Positions 38,758 through 45,576 of a DNA stretch of 64,000 bases are shown here, piece by piece (the first letter of the stretch is position 1; the number at the start of each line of letters is the position of its first letter). The translations under genes and the position numbers were made by a program. Under the pieces are notes generated by a model. The model was not told the origin of the DNA, did not search any database, and saw only the letters and a program-made list of their open reading frames with translations. The stretch is taken from positions 104,454 through 168,453 of the forward strand of contig NZ_FOXL01000005.1 in assembly GCF_900115705.1 (NCBI RefSeq). Direction: 5' to 3'. The DNA is from Frateuria terrea. Lineage in GTDB: Bacteria; Pseudomonadota; Gammaproteobacteria; Xanthomonadales; Rhodanobacteraceae.

Positions 38758-39504
38758 ATGACCGACCAACTGAACTTCGTGACGCTGCTCGGTCGCGCGC
38801 AGGCGCAGGTGGAGGCGAGCCCGCTATGGCGGCGTTTCATCGACGGCACGCCACTCGCCAACGATATTGCCGTCTGGATGGCGAACTTCGCCCTTGAAGC
38901 CGCCCTGTCCGCCGAGCCTGCCGCACAGGGGGATGGTGAGGCGGTGGCGGATGAGTGCCGCCACGACTGGGTCGATTACGTGAAGGAGGAATACAAGCCG
39001 CGTCATCGTGTGCTCGAACTCGGCGAGTCGAACATTGAGCGATACGTGCGCATCGGCCTGATGTGCACCACCTGCGGCGCAGAGAAACCCGCCCCGCCCG
39101 CCCAACCTGCCGAGCTGACCACCGACGCCCAAAAGATCCAGTGGCGCATCGCATATCTGGAACACGGCCAGTGGTCGAAGCTGCCGGACGGCCTATACCG
39201 GGTCAAGCACGAAAGCCCAGGTACCACCGTACTGACGCGCACCGAGGAACCTGCCGAGCGCGTGCCGGAGATAACCGAGGGGCACGTTCGCGTGTTTCTT
39301 GATTGTCAGGATGCTGACCCTGCTGACGGCGAGGAATCGCAGGTGTATCACGGCCTTATGGCCGTGCGCGACGCCATGCTCGCCGCCTCTCCCGCGCCGT
39401 CCGAGGGCGGGAAGGGGGTGGAGTGCCGCCACAAATGGGCCTCCAGGCTAGGCCCTGAGAATGCCGGGAAGCGTTGCGACTGGTGCGGAGAGGTGAGGCC
39501 ATGA
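38758..39504 (+). CDS. Early protein with two repeated Cys/His segments
   Basis: 248 residues from ATG at 38758. Two similar segments, ECRHDWVDY...CTTCGAEKP (about 63-105) and ECRHKWASR...CDWCGEVRP (C-terminal 27 residues), look like zinc-binding units. Between them is a domain like common small phage proteins (KIQWRIAYLEHGQWSKLPDGLYRVK). Probably a composite of shuffled phage domains. Overlaps the Lar-like gene as ATGA. Confidence 0.65.
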   Translation: MTDQLNFVTLLGRAQAQVEASPLWRRFIDGTPLANDIAVWMANFALEAALSAEPAAQGDGEAVADECRHDWVDYVKEEYKPRHRVLELGESNIERYVRIGLMCTTCGAEKPAPPAQPAELTTDAQKIQWRIAYLEHGQWSKLPDGLYRVKHESPGTTVLTRTEEPAERVPEITEGHVRVFLDCQDADPADGEESQVYHGLMAVRDAMLAASPAPSEGGKGVECRHKWASRLGPENAGKRCDWCGEVRP

Positions 39505-39860
39505 CCGCCCATGACGTGAATGATGTGCGCGCGAGGTTGCTGCCGTGCCCGTTCTGTGGACGTGAGCCGATCCCTGGTCACGGGATGAGTGGCGACGTGA
39601 CGCTCTACAACGTCCGCTGCCGCTGCGGCGCTGGCGTCAATGACTTCTTCGACAGGCAAGAGGCAGACGATGCATGGAACACCCGCGCCGCCCACGCCGA
39701 CCTGGCCGGGGAGGTGCGGGAGTTGGTGGAGAGATGGCGGACGCGCATGCCAGCGAACGCGCCGGATACCACCCGCGTTCTGATGCGCGAGTTTTGCGCA
39801 GACCAGCTTGAAGCGACTCTCGCCAAGTTCCCCACCCAGCGCGCGGGAGGTGGAGAGTGA
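39501..39860 (+). CDS. Lar-like restriction alleviation protein
   Basis: 119 residues from ATG at 39501. LLPCPFCGREP, VRCRCGAGVNDFF and ADDAWNTRAA match the zinc-ribbon Lar family. Rac prophage Lar reduces type I restriction and boosts modification; the same role against host restriction is inferred. The C-terminal 55 residues are a helical extension shared with neighbouring small proteins. Confidence 0.78.
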   Translation: MTAHDVNDVRARLLPCPFCGREPIPGHGMSGDVTLYNVRCRCGAGVNDFFDRQEADDAWNTRAAHADLAGEVRELVERWRTRMPANAPDTTRVLMREFCADQLEATLAKFPTQRAGGGE

Positions 39861-39994
39861 GCGCCGCAACTGCAATCTGTCTATGGGTGCTGGTGCAAAT
39901 CTTGAAGGTCACATTTGCTGCGGCTGTGATCGTTGTTCTGTGGCGCGCACGCACTCCGAAGCGCACCCACCCCACCCACCAGGAGAAGCCGTGA
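39857..39994 (+). CDS. Small membrane protein (45 residues)
   Basis: GTG start overlapping the Lar-like stop; open frame VSAATAICLWVLVQILKVTF... ending THQEKP. One membrane segment (residues 4-27) and a basic C-terminus. Function unknown. Confidence 0.55.
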   Translation: MSAATAICLWVLVQILKVTFAAAVIVVLWRARTPKRTHPTHQEKP

Positions 39995-40395
39995 TGGGAG
40001 AGAAGATGACGCTGGAAGCCGTGCGCGACTGGCATCGGAAAAAGGCGCGTGAGATGGACGTTTGCGGGGAGCTTATGTTCCCGGGTCCGAACGAAAGCCC
40101 CTTCTACCGCTATCCGTCCGAAGCGTCCAAGGAACACGACCGTATTGCCGACGCCCTCGACGCCCACCTTACCCAGCCTGCGCAATGCCCCTACATCGCA
40201 TCTAACGACGAGGGCACGCACTACTGCCGACTGGCTGAGAGTGCCCAGCCTGCGCAGGCGGTGGATGTGGGGGCGATCAATGCCGTGATCCGCGAGCTGC
40301 GCAAGTGGCCGAAGGAAGAAACGTTCTACGACCACCGGGCTACGCGCCTCGCTTGTGCCGACAAGCTAGCTGACGCCATCGGGGAGGAAAAATAG
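39994..40395 (+). CDS. Early protein of unknown function
   Basis: 133 residues from ATG at 39994, after AGGAG. MTLEAVRDWHRKKAREMD, SPFYRYPSEASKEHDRIADALDAHL and a C-terminal AINAVIRELRKWPKEETFYDHRATRLACADKLADAI resemble mosaic small phage proteins with repeated short helices. No known function. Confidence 0.63.
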   Translation: MGEKMTLEAVRDWHRKKAREMDVCGELMFPGPNESPFYRYPSEASKEHDRIADALDAHLTQPAQCPYIASNDEGTHYCRLAESAQPAQAVDVGAINAVIRELRKWPKEETFYDHRATRLACADKLADAIGEEK

Positions 40396-40587
40396 ATGGA
40401 ATGGATCATTCGTAATCGGCCACCCGTCCACTCGCCGAGAACACCAAGACCCGCCAAGCCGATTGGACAGTTTGGCCGCTGTCCTGCTGCACCGCTAGTA
40501 CACGTCGAAGGGCTTGATGTGGATGTGCGTATTCGCGTTGACGACAACAACGACAGAGATAGCGCGCCTTGCCATGGAAATGGCTGA
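40396..40587 (+). CDS. Possible small protein (63 residues)
   Basis: GGAGG lies eight bases before an ATG that directly follows the preceding stop. The product (MEWIIRNRPPVHSPRTPRPA...) is Pro/Arg/Asp-rich and of low complexity, so the frame may not encode a stable protein. Listed because no better gene covers 40396-40646. Confidence 0.35.
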   Translation: MEWIIRNRPPVHSPRTPRPAKPIGQFGRCPAAPLVHVEGLDVDVRIRVDDNNDRDSAPCHGNG

Positions 40588-40646
40588 GCGTCGCTCTCGG
40601 CCAAGCACCGCCGCCCTCCCCAACGCCAACGGGAAGGAGGGGTGAG

Positions 40647-40859
40647 ATGGGCTGGCAACCAATCGAAACGCTCGACCCGAAATGCGGCATGTTCCTCGCC
40701 TTTCACCCGCATCTCGGCCAGCGGATTCTCACTGTGGCGTCTTACGACGGTGGCTGGTTCTACAACGAACGCGGCGACCTGTACCCAAAGCAGGCCGTTA
40801 CGCACTGGCACCCGTTACCCGACGCCCCACAGGAGGACACCCCCGATGCTGCCCGATGA
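40647..40859 (+). CDS. DUF551 domain protein
   Basis: 70 residues from ATG at 40647, after GGAAGGAGGGG. WQPIETLDPKCGMFLAF, DGGWFYNERGDLYPKQAVTHWHPLPDAP matches the DUF551 pattern found in many phages. Function unknown. Confidence 0.75.
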   Translation: MGWQPIETLDPKCGMFLAFHPHLGQRILTVASYDGGWFYNERGDLYPKQAVTHWHPLPDAPQEDTPDAAR

Positions 40860-41154
40860 GGTGAGGAAGGCGGTGGAGTATCTGGACGACCTGATACTCA
40901 ACTATCACAACTTCGATCTACTGAAGTGGCAGACCATCCGCGCCCACCTGCTGGCCCGTGAGGCGGAGGTGGAGTTCGAGCAGAAACGCAGCGAAGAGCG
41001 CGGGCGCATGTTCGACCGTGAACAGCGCAGGCGTATAGCTGCCGAGGCGCTGCTGCGGGAGCTTCGTCTGCGCATCAACGAGACGCGCGGCCCTAACGCA
41101 TTTGACGTTTTGCAGCGTGTAGACGCCCACCTTTCGGAGAACAGCCGTGGCTGA
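40846..41154 (+). CDS. Early protein of unknown function
   Basis: 102 residues, overlapping the DUF551 gene by 14 bases and the next gene by eight. Helical, with DEVRKAVEYLDDLILNYHNFDLL and a long charged helix (REAEVEFEQKRSEERGRMF). Not recognised. Confidence 0.63.
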   Translation: MLPDEVRKAVEYLDDLILNYHNFDLLKWQTIRAHLLAREAEVEFEQKRSEERGRMFDREQRRRIAAEALLRELRLRINETRGPNAFDVLQRVDAHLSENSRG

Positions 41155-41461
41155 CCCCATGCTTGCAGAGCTGGATGAGGTGAAGTGGCTGCGTGATGCG
41201 GCTGCTGGGATCGCGCTTGAGGGACATGCTGGCTGGGGTAACGCCTGCATCTTCGGTGCCGAATGCATCGAGCGCTTGCAGTCCACCCTAGCCGACATGG
41301 CGAAGCGGCTTGAGGCGGCGGAGAGGGATGCGGCGGTGATCCGCGAAGTGGTCGGGAACTGGCGAGTCTTAGAGCGCGTCAGCGGCAACAGCTTCGAGCG
41401 CGGCGCCTTCAAGCTGTGCGCAGACCAGATCAACGCCGCCACACAGGAGGGCGAGGGATGA
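41147..41461 (+). CDS. Early protein of unknown function
   Basis: 104 residues from GTG at 41147, GGAG seven bases upstream. ADMAKRLEAAERDAAVIREVV has coiled-coil character. Overlaps both neighbours. Confidence 0.62.
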   Translation: MADPMLAELDEVKWLRDAAAGIALEGHAGWGNACIFGAECIERLQSTLADMAKRLEAAERDAAVIREVVGNWRVLERVSGNSFERGAFKLCADQINAATQEGEG

Positions 41462-41715
41462 AGCTGAGGACGGAGATGCGAAGGGTTGGTAGCCGCATGG
41501 AGCTATTCGATATTGAGCTAAACACCAGCACGTATCCAACCGTAGAACACGACGCTATGGCAGCACACGCGCTGTTGCAGGCGATGGTCGATTGCCGCAA
41601 GCGGTATAGCTCTCTGGAATACGCCGCTGACCAAACCGCAGAGCACTACCTGCAAAGCACGCTGGAACGCGCCGCCGAAATCCTGGCCGGCTGGATGGGG
41701 GAGGAAAGGGGATGA
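41458..41715 (+). CDS. Early protein of unknown function
   Basis: 85 residues from ATG at 41458, overlapping the previous stop by four bases. Helical (DAMAAHALLQAMVDCRKRY; SLEYAADQTAEHYLQSTLERAAEILAG); the last part resembles the end of the 33699 gene product, ILAGWMGEE versus ILDGWNGEE. Confidence 0.62.
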   Translation: MKLRTEMRRVGSRMELFDIELNTSTYPTVEHDAMAAHALLQAMVDCRKRYSSLEYAADQTAEHYLQSTLERAAEILAGWMGEERG

Positions 41716-41906
41716 CTCCGATTTGCAAGCACGAGGTGGAGGTGAAGCATTGCGCCGACTGCCTGCCAGCCGCCGCGATGAAAGCAGCCCGCAAGCTGTT
41801 CACCGTCAAAGGCCGCTACCACTCGCAGATTGCCATGTGCGAGTTGGGCGAACTGTTGGGCTATCCGGTCGTTTGGCCGAACAAGAAAGAGCAAGAGGTC
41901 GAGTGA
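41712..41906 (+). CDS. Small early protein with Cys pairs
   Basis: 64 residues. ICKHEVEVKHCADCLP may bind zinc; the rest is helical. Overlaps the excisionase-like gene start by one base and the previous gene by four. Confidence 0.62.
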   Translation: MTPICKHEVEVKHCADCLPAAAMKAARKLFTVKGRYHSQIAMCELGELLGYPVVWPNKKEQEVE

Positions 41907-42160
41907 TGGGCGCTGAGAACGAAGACAAGAAGGACAACACCGTCGAGCTGATCGCGGCCCTTGTGGCTGGCGATCGCTGGTTGTCGGCGGATTCCTGCGC
42001 GGTGTTCCTTGGCGGGATCGCGCGACGCACGTTCCTGGAAAAGATCGCCTGTCGGCCTGACTTTCCGGCACCGTCGCGCATCCTTGGCACGACGAAGCTC
42101 TGGAAGAAGTCCGAGGTAGACCAGTGGGCCGAGCGCCAGAAGGTCAACCGAGCCGCTTAG
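41906..42160 (+). CDS. Excisionase-like AlpA-type HTH protein
   Basis: 84 residues from ATG at 41906. DRWLSADSCAVFLGGIARRTFLEKIACRPDFPAPSRILGTTKLWKKSEVDQWAE is a winged helix of the AlpA/excisionase class. It is the last gene of the early operon and the closest to the integrase, the usual place of xis. It should bend attachment-site DNA and favour excision. Confidence 0.78.
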   Translation: MGAENEDKKDNTVELIAALVAGDRWLSADSCAVFLGGIARRTFLEKIACRPDFPAPSRILGTTKLWKKSEVDQWAERQKVNRAA

Positions 42161-42165
42161 CGTGT

Positions 42166-42171
42166 TATAAT
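42166..42171 (+). promoter_or_regulatory. Consensus -10 box of the HNH gene
   Basis: A perfect TATAAT stands seven bases before the ATG of the HNH gene, which would place the RNA start at the start codon itself (leaderless mRNA). No good -35 is visible (TCAACC near 42143). Confidence 0.55.
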
Positions 42172-42178
42172 AACTCCT

Positions 42179-42715
42179 ATGTATTCAGACTCTACATATG
42201 TCCGCGTAAAGGACAAGCTGGCCTTGTTTTCCGATACTTCGGCGTGTTGGGAATGGCCTATGTCAAAGACAAGAGCGGGATACGGGCAGCTTACATATAG
42301 GGAAGACAATTCCACCAAGCTTGCGTATGCGCACAGGGCATCGTTCGAGATAGCTAAAGGCCCAATACCGGATGGGATGTGCGTCTGCCACACATGCGAC
42401 AACCCAGGGTGCTTCAATCCGAGTCATCTTTTCATTGGGTCGCATCAGCAGAATATGGCGGACATGGCCTCCAAGGGCAGGACAAAGAAGGGAAAGTCTT
42501 ACCCGATCGGTGACGCCCATTGGGCAAAAGGAAGGCGCAAAGAAGTGCAAGGAAGTAACAACGGTAACTCAAAGCTGGAAGAGGCTGACGTCATTGAAAT
42601 ACTACGATCAAGCGAGAAAAATGTTCGTTTGGCCGAGCGGTTCGGTGTTTCGCAAACGATCATTTCGATGATCAAAAAGCGAAAGGTATGGGCTCATGTC
42701 AGCCCAAGCGTTTAG
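42179..42715 (+). CDS. Freestanding HNH homing-type endonuclease
   Basis: 178 residues. SACWEWPMSKTRAGYGQL, AHRASFEIAKGPIPDGMCVCHTCDNPGCFNPSHLFIGSHQQNMADMASKGRT is the HNH domain typical of phage homing endonucleases, and a C-terminal helix-turn-helix (EADVIEILRSSEKNVRLAERFGVSQTIISMIKKRKVW) would bind DNA. Base composition is clearly richer in A+T than its neighbours. It lies between the xis-like gene and the integrase and its end overlaps the integrase end by 17 bases, which suggests insertion as a mobile gene. Confidence 0.88.
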   Translation: MYSDSTYVRVKDKLALFSDTSACWEWPMSKTRAGYGQLTYREDNSTKLAYAHRASFEIAKGPIPDGMCVCHTCDNPGCFNPSHLFIGSHQQNMADMASKGRTKKGKSYPIGDAHWAKGRRKEVQGSNNGNSKLEEADVIEILRSSEKNVRLAERFGVSQTIISMIKKRKVWAHVSPSV

Positions 42716-43670
42716 CTAGATCGCTGGCGGAAGTATTGTAATAAAGAAGAAGTGACTTCAAATCCTTGTGCCCGATGACACGGGCCAGCTCAAGCACGTC
42801 GAGCTTCTTGGACAGCCGCCAGATGGCCTCTGCCCTGCTGTCATGGAAGTGAAGGTCGCCAAGTCCTGCCGCTTGCCGCGCCTTGCGGAATAGCGAGTCC
42901 CGCGTCGGCGGGTGCAGGTCGAACACCGTTGCGGTGTCTCTTGGCAGTACAGAAAGGATTTCAACGGCACGCGTGGACAGCGGAACGTCCCGCGCCTCGC
43001 CGTTCTTGGTCTTCGGCAGGTGGATGTAGCAGTCTTTCAGGTGGACGTGCTTCCACGTCAGCCCGACTATCTCCCCGGCCCTACAGGCGGTTTCCAGAGC
43101 GAACAGGAAGGCTAGGCCCGTCCTCTGCTTCGCGGTGGCCGCAGAGAGGCCGTCATGCAGACCTAGCGCGGTCGAGAGCCTATCAATCTCGTCATCCGAC
43201 ACCCTGCGCTTACGGCTTGGCGGTGCCTTGGGCTTGCGCACGTCCTTGAGCGGGTTGGACTTGATCCAGCCCCAATCCCTGCGCGAAACCTCGATCACCG
43301 AGCGCAGAAGGTTCATTTCCCGTAGCACCGTGGCCGGCGTCACCGACTTGAGGCGCAAGTCTCGCCAGTCGGCAATGTCCGTGGGCGCTAGAGTCGCCAT
43401 CGGACGCTTAGCTATCGGCATCTTCGCCATCGCGTCCAGGCGGGTGCGCTCCCATTTCTCCCCGCCCTTCCCTTTTGAGACCTCATCGCGGTAGCGCTCG
43501 AAAGCGTCCGCCATGTTCTTGTCCGGGAGCTTCTTGCCGGATAGCTGGGCCTCCCGTTCAACCGCCCATGCCGCTGCCTGCGCCTTGGTATCGAATGTGC
43601 CAGACTCGCGCACGCCTTCGACGTATACCTGAGCCCGCCACTTCTTGCCACGTTTCTGGAAGGTAGCCAT
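42699..43670 (-). CDS. int: Tyrosine integrase
   Basis: 323 residues from ATG at 43670 (MATFQKRGKKW); upstream in-frame starts would extend into intergenic sequence. The arm-binding N-terminus (WRAQVYVEGVRESGTFDTKAQA) and core domain are followed by catalytic ETACRAGEIVGL (Arg), HFHDSRAEAI (His, Arg), VIGHKD (His) and the Tyr in LLLYYNTSA. It lies beside the right attachment repeat and is transcribed away from it. It should integrate the phage at the host site now marked by the 95-bp repeats. Confidence 0.94.
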   Translation of the reverse strand: MATFQKRGKKWRAQVYVEGVRESGTFDTKAQAAAWAVEREAQLSGKKLPDKNMADAFERYRDEVSKGKGGEKWERTRLDAMAKMPIAKRPMATLAPTDIADWRDLRLKSVTPATVLREMNLLRSVIEVSRRDWGWIKSNPLKDVRKPKAPPSRKRRVSDDEIDRLSTALGLHDGLSAATAKQRTGLAFLFALETACRAGEIVGLTWKHVHLKDCYIHLPKTKNGEARDVPLSTRAVEILSVLPRDTATVFDLHPPTRDSLFRKARQAAGLGDLHFHDSRAEAIWRLSKKLDVLELARVIGHKDLKSLLLYYNTSASDLAKRLG

Positions 43671-43749
43671 CGCCGCCGTTGGTGTAATTTTGGCGTAACG
43701 ATGATAGGGCAACGCGCATCCTAGTGGGGCGATAGTGCATATCGCTACC

Positions 43750-43844
43750 CGTCACGGATGGCTCAACCATGCGGCTTTGGTGGCGACACGCACGCCTATC
43801 GGGCGACAGCGCAAAACGCCAACATTGCCTATTTCCGGCACCAG
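43750..43844. repeat. Right attachment site (direct repeat with 1-95)
   Basis: Identical to 1-95 over 95 bases. It lies 80 bases upstream of the integrase start and is followed after five bases by the host terminator at 43850. Crossover position within the repeat cannot be told from sequence. Confidence 0.95.
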
Positions 43845-43849
43845 ATACG

Positions 43850-43879
43850 AAAAAGGCCCGCGCAAGCGGGCCTTTTTTT
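43850..43879. terminator. Host bidirectional terminator after ispH
   Basis: GGCCCGC pairs with GCGGGCC around GCAA, with five A on one side and seven T on the other. It ends ispH transcription on the minus strand and would end a plus-strand transcript entering from the attachment site. Confidence 0.88.
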
Positions 43880-43896
43880 GCGGGCACCGCCTCGCG

Positions 43897-44859
43897 TCAC
43901 AGGCTGGCAGGCACGCTGCCGCCGTCCAGGCGCAGTTCGCGCGGCAGCGCGAAGGTGATGGTTTCGGCCTCCCCCTGCAGCTCGCGTACTTCGCCGGCGC
44001 CCCAGGATTGCAGCCGGGCAATCACATCGCGTACCAGCTTGTCCGGCGCCGACGCCCCCGCGGTGATGCCGATGCGGGCGACGCCCTCCATCCAGGCGTG
44101 GTCGATGTGCTCGGCGCCGTCGATCAGGAAGGCCCGAACGCCGTGCTTCTCCGCCAGCTCGCGCAGGCGGTTGGAGTTGGAGCTGTTGACCGAGCCGACC
44201 ACCAGCACCAGGTCAACCGCTTCGGCCAACCGGCGCACGGCGTCCTGGCGGTTCTGCGTGGCGTAGCAGATGTCGTCCTTGCGCGGACCCTCGATATCGG
44301 GAAAGCGCTCGCGCAGCGCGGTGATGATCGCCTTGGTGTCGTCCACCGAAAGCGTGGTCTGGGTGACGTAGGACAGCTGGTGCGGAAAGCGCGGCGCGAG
44401 CAAAGCCACGTCCTCCACCGACTCGACCAGCAGGATCTCGCCGCTGTTGGCCGGGTTCCACTGGCCCATGGTGCCTTCGACTTCCGGATGGCCGGCATGC
44501 CCGATCAGCACCACGCTGCGCCCGGTGCGGCCCAGCCGCGCGACTTCCATGTGCACCTTGGTGACCAGCGGGCAAGTGGCGTCGAACACCTTCAGCGCGC
44601 GCTGACCCGCTTCTTCTCGCACGGCCTGGGACACGCCGTGCGCGCTGAAGATCACCGTGGCGCCATCAGGCACCTCGTGCAGTTCCTCGACGAAGATGGC
44701 GCCGTCGGCGCGCAGCTTCTCCACCACGTAGCGGTTGTGCACCACTTCGTGGCGTACGTAGATCGGCGCGCCGTACGACTCCAGCGCGCGCTCGACGATG
44801 GCGATGGCGCGATCGACGCCAGCGCAGAAGCCGCGGGGATTGGCGAGCAGGATGTCCAT
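43897..44859 (-). CDS. ispH: 4-hydroxy-3-methylbut-2-enyl diphosphate reductase
   Basis: 320 residues from ATG at 44859. The three iron-sulfur ligands lie in [21 protein letters not shown] and [11 protein letters not shown], and the HVMSFC-type active-site residues follow the family. It carries out the last step of the MEP isoprenoid pathway, making IPP and DMAPP. It is downstream of lspA with a 90-base gap and is followed by the prophage in this strain. Confidence 0.97.
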   Translation of the reverse strand: MDILLANPRGFCAGVDRAIAIVERALESYGAPIYVRHEVVHNRYVVEKLRADGAIFVEELHEVPDGATVIFSAHGVSQAVREEAGQRALKVFDATCPLVTKVHMEVARLGRTGRSVVLIGHAGHPEVEGTMGQWNPANSGEILLVESVEDVALLAPRFPHQLSYVTQTTLSVDDTKAIITALRERFPDIEGPRKDDICYATQNRQDAVRRLAEAVDLVLVVGSVNSSNSNRLRELAEKHGVRAFLIDGAEHIDHAWMEGVARIGITAGASAPDKLVRDVIARLQSWGAGEVRELQGEAETITFALPRELRLDGGSVPASL

Positions 44860-44949
44860 GGGCGTTTCGCAGAAGTGACGGAGTACTGCAGCAGATGCCT
44901 GCGCTCGACCGCTGCGGTCATGCACGGACGCGCTCCTGCAACTGCCGCA

Positions 44950-45444
44950 TTATCGCACGTCGGCCTTGCCGCTCCTGAAACCGAACAGGATGAGCAACAC
45001 GGCACCTACCGTGATGCCGCAGTCGGCCACGTTGAAGACTGGATAACTCCACTGCCGGTAGTAGACCTGGATGAAGTCTGTTACCTGGGCCGCGTGCAGG
45101 CGGTCGACCAGGTTGCCCAGCGCGCCACCGACGATCAGCGCCAGCGGCAGCGCGGTGCGCCAGTCCCGGCGCGCGGTGCGTGCCAGCCACACGACCAGCG
45201 CGCCGCTGATCAGCAGCGCCAGCACCACGAAGAACCAGCGTTGCCAGCCATCGCCGGAGGCCAGGAAGCTGAAGGCAGCGCCGGTGTTGAAGGCCAGCGT
45301 CCAGTTGAGCACGCCGGGGACCACCGGATGCGGCATGCCGGCCGGCTGCAGGGCCTGCAGCGCCCACACCTTGGTGAGCTGGTCGAGGCCGATGACCAGC
45401 AGGGAGAGCAGCAGCCAGGGCAAGGCGTTGGGTTTGGGGTGCAT
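44950..45444 (-). CDS. lspA: Lipoprotein signal peptidase II
   Basis: 164 residues, four membrane segments. Catalytic aspartates lie in GGALGNLVDRL and VFNVADCGITVG, the aspartic-peptidase pair of the family. It cleaves the signal peptide of prolipoproteins, including the prophage lipoprotein at 9677. The ileS-lspA-ispH order is conserved in many proteobacteria. Confidence 0.96.
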   Translation of the reverse strand: MHPKPNALPWLLLSLLVIGLDQLTKVWALQALQPAGMPHPVVPGVLNWTLAFNTGAAFSFLASGDGWQRWFFVVLALLISGALVVWLARTARRDWRTALPLALIVGGALGNLVDRLHAAQVTDFIQVYYRQWSYPVFNVADCGITVGAVLLILFGFRSGKADVR

Positions 45445-45472
45445 GGGCCAGTCCGAAGCGATTTATCCAACA

Positions 45473-45566
45473 CCGTTCGCCCTGAGCGTAGCGCAGCGGA
45501 GTCGAAGGGCAGCGTGCGGTCGGCCCTTCGACCCCGGCCTGGCGGGCCTACGCTCAGGGTGAACGG
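45473..45566. repeat. Palindromic intergenic repeat (REP/BIME-like)
   Basis: Outer arms CCGTTCGCCCTGAGCGTAG (45473-45491) and CTACGCTCAGGGTGAACGG (45548-45566) match 18 of 19 bases as an inverted repeat. Inside, GTCGAAGGGC and GCCCTTCGAC form a second inverted pair. The word TCGAAGGGC is a known component of dispersed palindromes in xanthomonads. It occupies most of the ileS-lspA gap. Confidence 0.85.
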
Positions 45567-45576
45567 TTTCGTGTGG

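Larger units (their letters stand above)
1..43844. mobile_element. Complete lambda-like (siphovirus) prophage
   Basis: Two identical 95-bp direct repeats bound a block with integrase, excisionase-like protein, a divergent Cro/CI-type switch, replication and recombination genes, a Q-position gene, lysis genes, terminase, portal, capsid and a non-contractile tail with tape measure and J-like tip protein. No tail sheath was seen, so a siphovirus morphology is inferred. Every expected module is present and no structural gene is visibly broken, so the element may still be functional. The element includes one copy of the repeat at each end; the left host flank lies outside the window. Confidence 0.96.
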
